Shown here piece after piece: positions 35,118 to 45,560 of a DNA stretch of 64,000 nucleotides. The notes under the pieces were generated by a model that did not search any database, had not been told where the DNA came from, and saw nothing but the letters and a program-made list of their open reading frames with translations. The DNA comes from Aegilops tauschii subsp. strangulata (Eukaryota; Streptophyta; Magnoliopsida; Poales; Poaceae), in assembly GCF_002575655.3 (NCBI RefSeq), contig NC_053038.3, positions 141,314,885 to 141,378,884 on the forward strand, written 5' to 3'. A program made the position numbers and the translations under genes. The stretch's first letter is position 1; every line of letters begins with the position of its first letter.

Positions 35118-35519
35118 GATGCCTCTACTGAACCTATGCCCCCCGGGTCCATTCTCCATTATTACAAGAATTCTACAATTACTTGTTGTTTTATTTTATT
35201 TTGTTTGCATACCTATCACTATTAGATTTAATCCTTGCACTTGGCGATGACAAGGGGATTGACAACCCTCTTGCCTTCATTGGGTGCAAGCATTTGCTTT
35301 GTGCGTGCGCAAGTACTGTTCAGGTTGTTTGTGTGTCGTTTTCTTCTAGTTCGATAAAGCTTGGTTCATAACTAAGGGAAATAATATCAGCTACTATACT
35401 ACTTCACCCTTCCTCTTCAGCGAAGCCCAACAACTCTACAGAGAGTAGCACCATGCAGTAAAAAAAAGAGAGTGATATATACATGAATACATAATCTGAA
35501 CCTTGGTTGGCACGAGGAG
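35118..35519 (+). mobile_element. Element E: fragment of an Athila-type gypsy element
   Basis: The stretch resembles, from memory, the 5' region of wheat Athila elements: CCCCCGGGTCCATTCTCCAT, GGGATTGACAACCCTCTTG and TACTATACTACTTCACCCTTCCTC in that order, normally shortly before the PBS. It is cut at the left by element B and at the right by element F. No ORF is supported. Confidence 0.5.
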
Positions 35520-36905
35520 TGATAACCCACAAGTATAGGGGATCGCAACAGTTTTCAAGGGTAGAGTATTCAACCCAAATTTTTTGATTCGGCACAAGGG
35601 GAGCGAAAGAATATTCTCAAGTATTAGCAGCTGAGTTGTCAATTCAACCACACCTGGAAAACTTAATATTTGCAGCAAAGTGTTTAGTAGCAAAGTAGTA
35701 TGGAAGTAACGGTAACAGTGGCAAAGGTAACAGTAGCAGTTTTTGTAGCAATCATACCAATGGCAATGGAAAAGTAACTAAGCAAACATCAATATATGAA
35801 AATCTCGTCGGCATTGGATCAATGATGGATAATTATGTCGGATGCAATTCCTCATGCAACAATTATAACATAGGGTGACACAGAACTAGCTCCAGTTCAT
35901 CAATGTAATGTAGGCATGCATTCCGAATATAGTCATACATGCTTATGGAAAAGAACTTGCATGACATCTTTTGTCCTACCCTCCCGTGGCAGTCGGGTCC
36001 TATTGGAAACTAAGGGATATTAAGGCCTCCTTTTAATAGAGTACCGGACCAAAGTATTAACACTTAGTGAATACATGAACTCCTCAAACTAGGGTCATCA
36101 CCGGGAGTGGTCCCGATTATTGTCACTTCGAGGTTACCGGATCATAAGGCATAGTAGGTGACTATTGACTTGCAAGATAAGATCAAGAACTCACATATAT
36201 TCATGAAAACATAATAGGTTCAGATCTGAAATCATGGCACTCGGGCCCTGGTGACAAGCATTAAGCATAGCAAAGTCATATCAACATCAATCTCGGAACA
36301 TAATGGATACTAGGGATCAAACCCTAACAAACTAGCTCGATTACATGATAAATCTCATCCAACCCATCAACGTCCAGCAAGCCTACGATGGAATTACTCA
36401 TGCACGGTGGTGAGCATCATGAAATTGGTGATGGAGGAAGGTTGATGATGACGATGGCGACGGATTCCCCTCTCCGGAGCCCCGAACAGACTCAAGATCA
36501 GCCCTCCCAAGAGAGATCAGGGCTTGGCGGCAGCTCCGTATCGTAAAACGCAATGAATCCTTCTCTCTGATTTTTTTTCTCCTCGAACATGAATATATAG
36601 AGATGGAATTGAGGTCGGTGGAGCCTCAGGGGGCCCACGAGGCAGGGGCGCGCCCCCCACCCTCGTGGACAGGGTGTGGCCCCCCTCGTGTTGATTCTTT
36701 CGCCGGTATTTTTTATATATTCCAAAAATATTCTCCGTGGAGTTTCAGGTCATTCCGAGAACTTTTATTTCTGCACAAAAATAACACCATGGTAATTCTG
36801 CTAAAAATAGCGTCAGTCCGGGTTAGTTCCATTCAAATCATGCAAGTTAGAGTCCAAAACAAGGGCAAAAGTGTTTGGAAAAGTAGATACGATGGAGACG
36901 TATTA
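35520..36905 (-). repeat. 3' LTR of element F (about 1.39 kb)
   Basis: It starts TGATAACCCACAAGTATAGGGG on the plus strand, an LTR start I recall as abundant in wheat, and ends GACGTATTA, where CA would be expected. A minus-strand TATATA lies near 36594, with a GC-rich inverted segment (about 36630-36690) upstream of it on that strand. Confidence 0.85.
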
Positions 36906-36919
36906 ACTCCCCCAAGCTT
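36906..36919 (-). other. Polypurine tract of element F
   Basis: AAGCTTGGGGGAGT on the minus strand directly before the LTR. Confidence 0.75.
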
Positions 36920-39012
36920 AAACCTTTGCTTGTCCTCAAGCAATTCAGTTTGACAAACTGAAAGTGATAAAAAAAACTTTTACAAACTCTGTTTGCTCTT
37001 GTTGTTGTAAATATGTAAAGCCAGCATTCGAGTTTTTAGCAAAGATGATGAACCAACCATATTCACCAAGGTTGTATGTCTTTTTTCAACCTACTCAAGT
37101 CCAAACCGTAACACTTAGGTCTCATATTTACTCATATAAATGGCATAATCAACTAGCAAGCAATAATAAAAAATCTCGGATGTCAACACTTTCTCAAAAC
37201 AATCATAATAACATATAACAAGATGGTATCTTGCTAGGCCTTTCTGAGATCGCAAAACATAAATGCAGAGCACCTCTGAAGATCAAGGACTGACTAAACA
37301 TTGTAATTCATGGTAAAATATATCAAGCCATAGTTATACTCAATGTAAACTAATAGTAATGCATGCAAATGACAGCAGAGCTCTCCAACTGGTGCTTTTT
37401 AATAAGAGGACGATGACTCAACATAAAAGTAAATAGATAGGCCCTTCGCAGAAGGAAGCAGGGATTTGTAGAGGTGCCAGAGCTCGATTTTCAAATAGAG
37501 ATAAATAATATTTTGAGTGGCATACTTTCATTGTCAACATAACAACCGAGAGATCCCGATATCTTCCATGCTACACACATTATAGGCGGTTCATAAAAAG
37601 AATGGTAAAGTTTATACTCCCCCACCACCAACAAGCATCAATCCATGGCTTCCCCAAAACAACGGGTGCCTCCAACTAACAACAGTCCTGGGGGAGTTTT
37701 GTTTGCAATTATTTTGATTTGAACATGGGACTGGGCATCCCGGTGACCGGACATTTTCTCGTGAGTGAGGAGCGGAGTCCACTGCTCGTGAGAATAACCC
37801 ACCTAGCATGGAAGATATAGACAGCCCTAGTTGATACATGAGCTATTCGAGCATACAAAATATAATTTCATTTGAAGGTTTAGAGTTTGGCACATACAAA
37901 TTTACTTGGAACGGCAGGTAGATACCACATATAGGAAGGTATGGTGGACTCATTTGGGATAACTTTGGGGTTTATGGAAGTGGATGCACAAGCAGTATTC
38001 CCGCTTAGTACAAGTGAAGGCTAGAAAGAGACTGGGAAGCGACCAACTAGAGAGCGAGAACGGTCATGAACATCCATTAAAATTAATCGACACTGAGTGC
38101 AAGCATGAGTAGGATATAATTCACCATGAACATAAATATCGTGGAGGCTATGTTGATTTTGTTTTAACTACATGCGTGAGCATGTGCCAAGTCAAGCCAC
38201 TCGAATCGTTCAAAGGAGGATACCACCCTATCATACCACATCACAACCATTTTAATAGAATGTTGGCACGCAAGGTAAACCATTATAAACTCCTAGCTAA
38301 TTAAGCATGCCATGAGAAACTATAATCTCTAATTGTCATTGCAAATATGTTTCATTCATAATAGGTTGAATCAGGAATGATGAACTAATCATATTTACAA
38401 AAACAAGATAGGTCGAGTTCATACCAGCTTCTCTCATCTCAACCAGTCCATCATATATCGTCATTATTGCCTTTCACTTGCATGACCGAACGGTGTGGAT
38501 AATAAAAATAGTGCACATGCATTGGACTAAGCTGGAATCTGCAAGCATTTAATACAAAGGAGAAGACAAGGTAATATGGGCTCTTGGTTAAATCAACAAT
38601 AATTAATATAAGAGCCATCCAACATTTTCATCATGGTCTTCTCCTCTCGACCCCCAAAGAAAAGAAATAAAATGAAACTATTTACACGGGAAAGCTCCCA
38701 ACAAGCAAAAGAAGAACGAGAAATCTTTTTTGGTTTTCTTTTAATTATTACTACTACAGGCACGGAAAGTAAACTAGCTAAAAGCTACAACTAATTTTTT
38801 TTGTTTTTCTTAAGGTTTTTTCAAACACACAAGAAGAAGGCTTAAAACAGAAAATAAACTAGCATGGATAGTACAATGAAAAAGTATGAGCACCGACAAC
38901 TAGCATGAGTGTGTGAACATGAATGTAATGTCGGTGAGAAATATGTACTCCCCCAAGCTTAGGCTTTTGGCCTAAGTTGGTCTATGCCCACGGATCAGAG
39001 TGGTGCCACTGG
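36920..39012 (-). other. Long 3' non-coding region of element F
   Basis: AT-rich sequence without a supported ORF between the second ORF and the PPT. A second AAGCTTGGGGGAGT-type tract occurs at about 38949-38962, just after the second ORF on the minus strand, and may be an additional polypurine tract. Confidence 0.55.
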
Positions 39013-40020
39013 TTAGCGAGCTCTTGTGGATCCCACTGTTAAATAGACTCCTGATGATGCCTCTAGCTCAGGCTCTGGGGATTGTGTTCGCTCCCAATAT
39101 GCATAAATGTCATTGGGCAGGATGATGTATGTGCCTGAATAAATGTTAAACAAAGAAGGTGCATGTAGGGTAATAATCTGGCAAGTGTTTTCACTGAATA
39201 CCAGGTTATAAATGAGTCTCTTCTCCTTATCATCGCAAACAAAATCATGTGCTATCATACTTTTATAGTCTAAGAAAATAGAGGGCAGCACCTTTTCTTC
39301 TTTCTCATAGTGCCTAATAGGTATCTCAAAATATTTAGCAAGACGTGAAGCAAAGATACCTCAAAAAATGGGGCCCTTTGTACGGTTTAGACTCAACCGT
39401 TTAGCAACCATAGTGCCTAAACTGAAAGTTCTGTCATGGAGTAAAGCATGGCGCAAAATGGCGAGGTCAGGAGCACTGAGGCCCCCACTGTTCCCGCGAC
39501 CAATTAAACATCTACTAGAAAATATTGCATAGTAATGTAGAACAGGAAAATGTATACTAGTAGTTCTTGCATCTGACACTTTTCTCTTTTCACCTACAAA
39601 AATTTCATCAATGAATTCTGCCACATCACTAGGATGTGGTTCCTCGACGCTGCCCTCAAAAGGCAACTTGCAAGCAACACAAAAATCATAGAGTGACATC
39701 TCCTTAAAATCATCATATAAATAAAAATCTACAGAATGTGGTGATCTCCTAGCATGGAAATGAAAATTATGCACAAAAATATTAGTGAGTAGGAGATACT
39801 GTTCGAGCTGGTCGTGGAGGAAGTCGGTGAGGCCTGCATTCTCAGCCAAGTAATAAAAATCCTCATAAATTCCGGCGGCTCGCAAGAACTCATCGCAAGG
39901 CCATTCACACGGCCGAACTTCCGCGGTGCGAGGAAGATTATATTTGGGCTTCTTATCCTCTTCACTTTGCTTATCCTTCGAGCTTCGGCTCGAAGAGCCT
40001 CTCAACAATCTCTTCAACAT
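39013..40020 (-). pseudogene. Second ORF of element F (Athila ORF, env position), one nonsense codon
   Basis: One frame runs from the Met at 40020 to a stop at 39013 (335 codons plus stop), interrupted only by TGA at 39363-39361. The product begins with a short basic and Ser-rich stretch, then a globular region rich in aromatic residues; I see no signal peptide or clear membrane helix. It resembles, from memory, Athila ORF proteins of unknown function. Its place between the pol site and the LTR is that of the env-like ORF in other elements, but an envelope role is not supported here. A GC-rich promoter-like block lies 0.4-0.6 kb upstream. Confidence 0.7.
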
Positions 40021-40379
40021 TTTCACCCTCTGAAAAATTTCTGAAATTTTTAGTGACTCAAAATAAAAGTGAACCAAACTCAACAAGATTGATAGCAACT
40101 ACTCCCACAAGTGCCTAGAGGCTATATCATGCATTAGAACTACTTGGGACCATATAAATTTGACATGCAAGCTCAAGAATAGGGTCACCAACGCAGCAAA
40201 AATTTGCAATAAATAATGCACTAGAACAAAAATTAATTGGACCATTGGAGGAGTCACATACCAAAGAACAATCCCCCAAAGCAGTTTTGTGAATGGAGCT
40301 TTGACCAAGGAGATCGAAAATCGCAGCAAGATGAGCTAGAACACGGGTTTGACCTAGGGGAGGATTTTTCTGGACGAAG

Positions 40380-40640
40380 AAGAAGCGTATGGGTGCAGAA
40401 ATAAGTGGAGGGGGGCCACATGGGGTCCACGAGGCAGGGGGGCGCCCCAGGGGGGTGGGCGTGCCCTCCGCCCTCGTGGGCACATGGTGGGTCCCCCTGG
40501 TGTGTTCTGAGTGCCAAATATTCTTAAATATTCTACAAAAAATCATATTTCATTTTCGCGACTTTTGGAGAACTTTTATTTTCGGGGTATTTTTTTATTG
40601 CAAGGATAATTCAGAAATCGGACAGAAAATACTAGTTTTG
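40380..40640 (-). promoter_or_regulatory. LTR-promoter-like block upstream of the second ORF of element F
   Basis: The block repeats the order of features in the LTR of F (about 36600-36800): CCACGAGGCAGGGG, GGCGC-rich sequence, CCCTCGTGG, GTGG-CCCCCT, then ATATTC repeats and GAACTTTTATTT. On the minus strand it would drive transcription toward the second ORF. Function is inferred from the similarity. Confidence 0.5.
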
Positions 40641-40885
40641 CTTTATTTAATCTAAATAACAGAGAGTAAAAGGAGGGTACAGAGAGTTGTGCTTTCTAAC
40701 TTCATCCATCTCATGCTCATCAAAAGGAATCCACTAACAAGGTTGATCAAGTCTTGTTAACAAACTCTTTCCGAATCGCATGAAACCGGAGAATTTTCGA
40801 ATAACACTAAGTTACCTCAATGGGGATATGCACGTCCCCAACAATAAGAATATCATATTTCTTCTTGACAGTAGGAAGAGGAAAT

Positions 40886-42295
40886 TCAAAACCTCCAATA
40901 GTAATCATTGGATTTTTTTCCCATAGAATTGATACTGTGGACTTGAGGTTGTTTCCTCGCAAAGTGTACCGTATGCTCATTACCATTAACATGAAAAGTG
41001 ACATTGCCTTTGTTGCAATCAATAACAGCCCCTGCAGTATTCAAAAAAGGTCTACCAAGGATAATCAACATACTATTGTCCTCGGGAATATCAAGAATAA
41101 CAAAGTCTGTTAAAATAGTAACATTTGCAACCACAACAGGCACATCCTCACAAATACCGACAGGTATAGCAGTTGATTTATCGACCATTTGCAGAGATAT
41201 TTCAGTAGGTGTCAACTTCTTCAAATCAAGTCTACGGTATAAAGAGAGAGGCATAACACTAAAACCGGCTCCAAGATCACATAAAGCAGTTTTAACATAG
41301 TTTCTTTTAATGGAGCATGGTATAGTTGGTACTCCTGGATCTCCTAGTTTCTTAGGTATTCCACCTTTAAAAGTATAATTAGCAAGCATGGTGGAAATTT
41401 CAGCTTCCGGTATCTTTGTTTTATTTGCAACAATATATTTCATGTACTTAGCATAAGGATTCATTTTAAGCATATCAGTCAAACGCATACGCAAAAAGAT
41501 AGGTCTAATCATTTCAGCAAAGCACTCAAAATCCTCATCATCCTTTTTCTTGGATGGTTTGGGAGGAAAAGGCATGGGTTTCTGAACCCATGGTTCTCTT
41601 TCTTTACCGTGTTTCCTAGCAACGAAGTCTCTCAAGTCTCTCTTATCATAACGTTGATTCTTTGATTTTGGGTTATCAAGATCAACAGCAGGTTCAATCT
41701 CTACATCATTCTCATTGCTAGGTTGAGCATCAACATGAACATCATCATTAACATTATCACTAGGTTCATGTTCGGTACCAGATTGTGTTTCAGCATCAGA
41801 AATAGAAATATCATTGGGGTTCTCAGGTATATCAACAACAGGTTCACTAGAAGCATGCAAAGTTCTATCTTTTTTATTTTTCTTCTTTTTAGAAGAACTA
41901 GGTGTCTCAACATTTGTTCTCTGAGAATCTTGCTCAATTCTCTTAGGGTGGCCCTCAGGATAAAAAGGTTCCTCAGTCATTTTACCCCCTCTAGTCACAA
42001 CTCGAACAGCATTATCATTTTTCTTATTATTTAATTCATTGAGCAAATCATTCTGAGCTTTAAGCACTTGTTCTACTTGAGTGGTAACCATAGAAGCTTG
42101 TTTACTAATATGTTTAAGTTCACCTTTAACTCTAGACATATAATCACTCAAGTGTTCAATCATATAAGCATTACGTTTCAATTGTCTACCAACATAAGCA
42201 TTAAAGTTTTCTTGTTTAACAATAAAATTATCAAACTCATCTATGCATTGGCTAGCGGACTTATAACGAGGAATATCACCTTCAAGATCTATAGA
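40886..42295 (-). pseudogene. gag C-terminal part and protease of element F
   Basis: The ORF (first Met 42181, open frame back to about 42295) gives a coiled-coil-like start (VKGELKHISKQASMV), a long charged Lys/Glu/Asp-rich linker, and an aspartic protease with DLGAG followed by SVMPLSLYRRL and an ILGRPFL motif. DLGA replaces the usual DTGA, as I recall for Athila. It ends at 40886 with no RT following. The upstream frame changes near 42295. Confidence 0.8.
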
Positions 42296-42514
42296 GAGAA
42301 TTTATCTTTACTACCTGTGTCGGCTTATCAAGACCATGTATTTCTTCAATAGGTGGTAAATTCTTGACATCTTCAGCTTTAATACCTTTTTCATTCATAG
42401 ATTTCTTTGCCTCTTGCATATCTTCAGGACCGAGAAATAGAATACCCCTTTTCTTCGGAGTTGGCTTAGGAGTTGGTTCAGGAAGTGTCCAATCATTTAC
42501 ATTACTCAACATAT
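42282..42514 (-). pseudogene. gag fragment of element F cut by element G
   Basis: The frame from 42514 to 42282 encodes a Pro/Lys-rich piece (WTLPEPTPKPTPKKRG) and a helical acidic stretch. It is in a different frame from the protease ORF, so a frameshift lies near 42295. The open frame to the right of 42514 belongs to the LTR of G and is chance. Confidence 0.5.
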
Positions 42515-43433
42515 TGTAACATCCCAAAATTCTAAATTTTGGAATGTTATAATAACAGATAGATTGGATTGATTGTTTGATTGATTGACTGAAAGTGAGT
42601 AAATTCGAAATCTTTTGAAAGTTAAATGAGAGGGAACAAAAGGACTTTCCCAAACTTTCATTTTGATTCTACGATCTCCATGGATCCAAATTCTTTTCAT
42701 CACAAAACCCTGGAGAGAAGATGACATGACTTCTTCCATTTATTTAAATGACAAGGGGTGTTGAAAATATTTGAATTTCATTTGAAAATATTTCCCATTT
42801 CTGAAACTTTATGCAACTCAATGATTTTCACGAGAGAAGATAAAATGACTTCTTCAAAACATATGAAATATGAGTTGGGAGTTTCAAAGGATTAAATTCA
42901 AAGTCCCATTGAAATTATTTTTCAATATTGGAGTTATTTGAGTTTTATTCAAATTATTTTTCTCCAAAATAAAAATATACAGAAAATAGGGTAACATGAT
43001 TCCGTACATCAGAAAATTGGAGAGAAATAAATTTGAAATCATTTTGGTATTTTTAAAATGATTTTTACTGGATTTTATTAAGGCAGTAGCACTCTTTGCT
43101 TTATGTAAATTTGTGAGGATTTTATTTGACTTCACAAAAATGTCCATGTTGTTGGAAGTCTTTTTCTGAAAATTTTGATATATTATATGCCTATATAATA
43201 TTCTTATTGTTTATTATTCTTATTTTTTTTAAAAAATTCCTCTGGACCGACCGGACTGGGCCGGCCCAGTTCGCCAGGCCACGGCCCAGCCGGCCCACGC
43301 CGCTCGTCCCCGAGCCCCGAGCGGGACTCCTCCCGCTGCACGCTAGCGCACCGCCTCGGCATCCGTGCCCCAGCCGGACACCGCCGCCGCCTTGCCCTGC
43401 CCCCTCCTCCACGCCACCTTGCCCCTCCCCTCC

Positions 43434-43440
43434 TATAAAG
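43434..43440 (+). promoter_or_regulatory. TATA box in the 5' LTR of element G (copy at 62511-62517)
   Basis: TATAAAG, followed by CTCTACTCTCTGCTCGACG, a plausible start region, in both LTRs. Confidence 0.55.
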
Positions 43441-45555
43441 GGCGCCGCCCCGGGCCCCTCTACTCTCTGCTCGACGCGCCGCCACCCGCTCCCGCATCTC
43501 GCCGCCGCCGCTGCCGCTGCACCGCGCCGCCCACCGCCACCTGCGCTGCTGCGCCGCCGCCCGCGCCCTTGCCCCGCGCCCGAAGCCGAGCCGCCGCGCC
43601 GGAGCCACCTCGCCACCGCCCCACCCGATTCGCCGCGCCACGCCCGAGCTCGCCGTCGCCACTGCCCCGCCTCGCCGGAATTTCCCCGCCGGCGCCGAAC
43701 CGCTGCTGAACCGGTATAACCCGCCGGTCCAATCCGGTTTTCTTTCAAGTTCGTTTAAAAAAAACCCTAGACTAGAACTGTTTTTTTTAGGTTTTACTAA
43801 ACAGCGAACGTCCACTATTTAGATCCTATAAACGAACGTTCATTCTTTAGCTTTTTCTTTTTTTCTGTTTATTTTTTGCCAGGGACTTATCTGTGATGAT
43901 TTTATTTACAGTTTAGTCCCTGTTCTTCAAACGGTCACAACTTTTTGCTCGTTTGTTCAAATCCAACGAAACCAACGCCCACTTCTTCGTTATGATCCCC
44001 TCTATCCAGTAATCCAAGTCAAACATGTTTTTGAAATTTTAAAATTTGAATTAGACCAGATTTGAATTCAAACTTCGTTTGATCATAACTTGAGTTTCGT
44101 AACTCCGATTTAGTTGATTCTTTTTGCAAATTAAAGCTCTTGACCTAAACTTTCTGATAAGGCCAAATTCACATAATTTTGGTACTGTTAGAAATTGTTT
44201 TATGTTGCAAGAGTTATTTGCTTGAATCGTCTTCTTCGTTCTTTCTGATCTTTTGAGTGATTGCTTATGTATGGTTACCATTGCTTGCTTACGATAGATT
44301 GACCGGAGTGTGATGAGTAGATCTATCAAGAGTTTTGAGTGTGAATCATCTTCATCAACATTGCAGGCAAGTAACACTTTGATCATACTTTTCCATACCC
44401 AGTTTTTATTGCATTAGATCAATCCTCAAACATTGCATGGTTAGGATCTAATTAAACTGTGGGTATTGGGAAGTAGTTGAGGTTACCTATTACCTGTTTT
44501 ATTATCAAACCCTTGGGAGTTACTTCTACGTTTGCTATTATATTGCCATGCTATGCTCGTAGACGTGGATTGGGTTTGAGAGATATTCACGACAGATGTG
44601 AGATTGTTAATTAATGGTTTACTTAAGGTGGCAACTAAAACTCACATCTGGGTGGATTGAGGCACCTGGAGAACCCAGTGCTGCCTGTATTTTTGGATAT
44701 CTCGGAGTACCCGTGTGATCATCCTATGGACCGCCACCCAGGCTCAAAGGGATCATGAGATTATTCATGCTAGAAACTTCCGTGTGCAGCCACAAGCTAT
44801 TATGGGCTCTAGCATAGTTGATTAAGTTGTGTGTGCTCTTGAAGAGGTAGACTAGCAGATGTAGGGGATGTAGGTGGTACGGTCTACCCAGAGTAGAGAG
44901 TTTACGCTTCTGAAAGACTGTGTCTCGGTCATCCGTTTCTCAAACATCATGCAGTGCGAGAATCAAGCGGAGGCGATCGAGTCTTGTGGGGAAAAGTGCA
45001 CAAACCTCTGTAGAGTGTACAAACTAATCATGATTAGCCGTGTCCCCGGTTATGGACAACTTGAGTATCTAGTTCTTGGATTATCCCGTTGATCTCATCA
45101 TGTTACTTTAATTAATTTTGTTGGGTTTAATGATGTTACTTAATTGGGATTGATTTGGAGGTACCTTCTCAATGTTTAACAACCACCATGATAGTTAAAT
45201 AAAATTTATTCCCTTGCAGTAGGGAAAAATTGGCTTTTCGCAAAAACATTATAACCATAGAGCTTTTCCACCAGCCATATATGCATGTAGTGATAGCCTT
45301 TGTTCATCATTTCTCTATGGTGTGAATTTGCCAGCATATTCCATGTGCTGACCCGTTTTCGGGCTGCAACGTTTCATGTTGCAGGATTCTTACGACGAGT
45401 AAGTGATACGTTAGGGTTACGATTTCTACACTCAACTTTGTCGTTGGTGTTGATGGGAATCCACAACCTTGTTACTTCCGCTATTTGGATTGAGGTAATA
45501 GTATTTACGTTACTTTATACATGTGATTTACCTCTGTTATAAATCCTCGAGTACT

Positions 45556-45560
45556 GTGTG
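45556..45560. repeat. Target-site duplication GTGTG of element H (second copy 57554-57558)
   Basis: GTGTG precedes TGTCAGG at 45561 and follows GATGTGACA at 57553. The site is itself a TG repeat, so the exact border could slip by two bases. Confidence 0.8.

Larger units (their letters stand above)
35520..42514 (-). mobile_element. Element F: Athila-lineage gypsy element without pol, 5' end cut off
   Basis: On the minus strand: gag remnant and protease (42514-40886), an intergenic stretch, a second ORF (40020-39013), 2 kb of non-coding sequence, a polypurine tract and a 3' LTR (36905-35520). No RT or integrase is found between protease and the second ORF. The 5' LTR is missing because element G interrupts gag at 42514/42515 and the remainder would lie beyond the window. 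The left flank reads AGGAG (35515-35519); its partner is not visible. Confidence 0.85.
42515..45560 (+). repeat. 5' LTR of element G, first part (3046 bases)
   Basis: It aligns with 61591-64000 nearly base for base and continues at 57559 after element H. It contains a TATAAAG box (43434), a GC-rich CCG-type leader (about 43250-43720), AT-rich intron-like sequence, and an acceptor followed by GATTCTTACGACGAGTAA (45385-45402). Confidence 0.9.

Noticed and set aside
39013..40020. Envelope gene in element F
   Set aside because: Position fits, but no signal peptide or membrane anchor is visible; left as an ORF of unknown function.
43126..43748. Open frames of 185-203 codons on both strands in the GC-rich LTR leader of G (also 62202-62837)
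   Set aside because: Overlapping frames on both strands with low-complexity Pro/Arg/Ala/Gly content; compositional, not genes.
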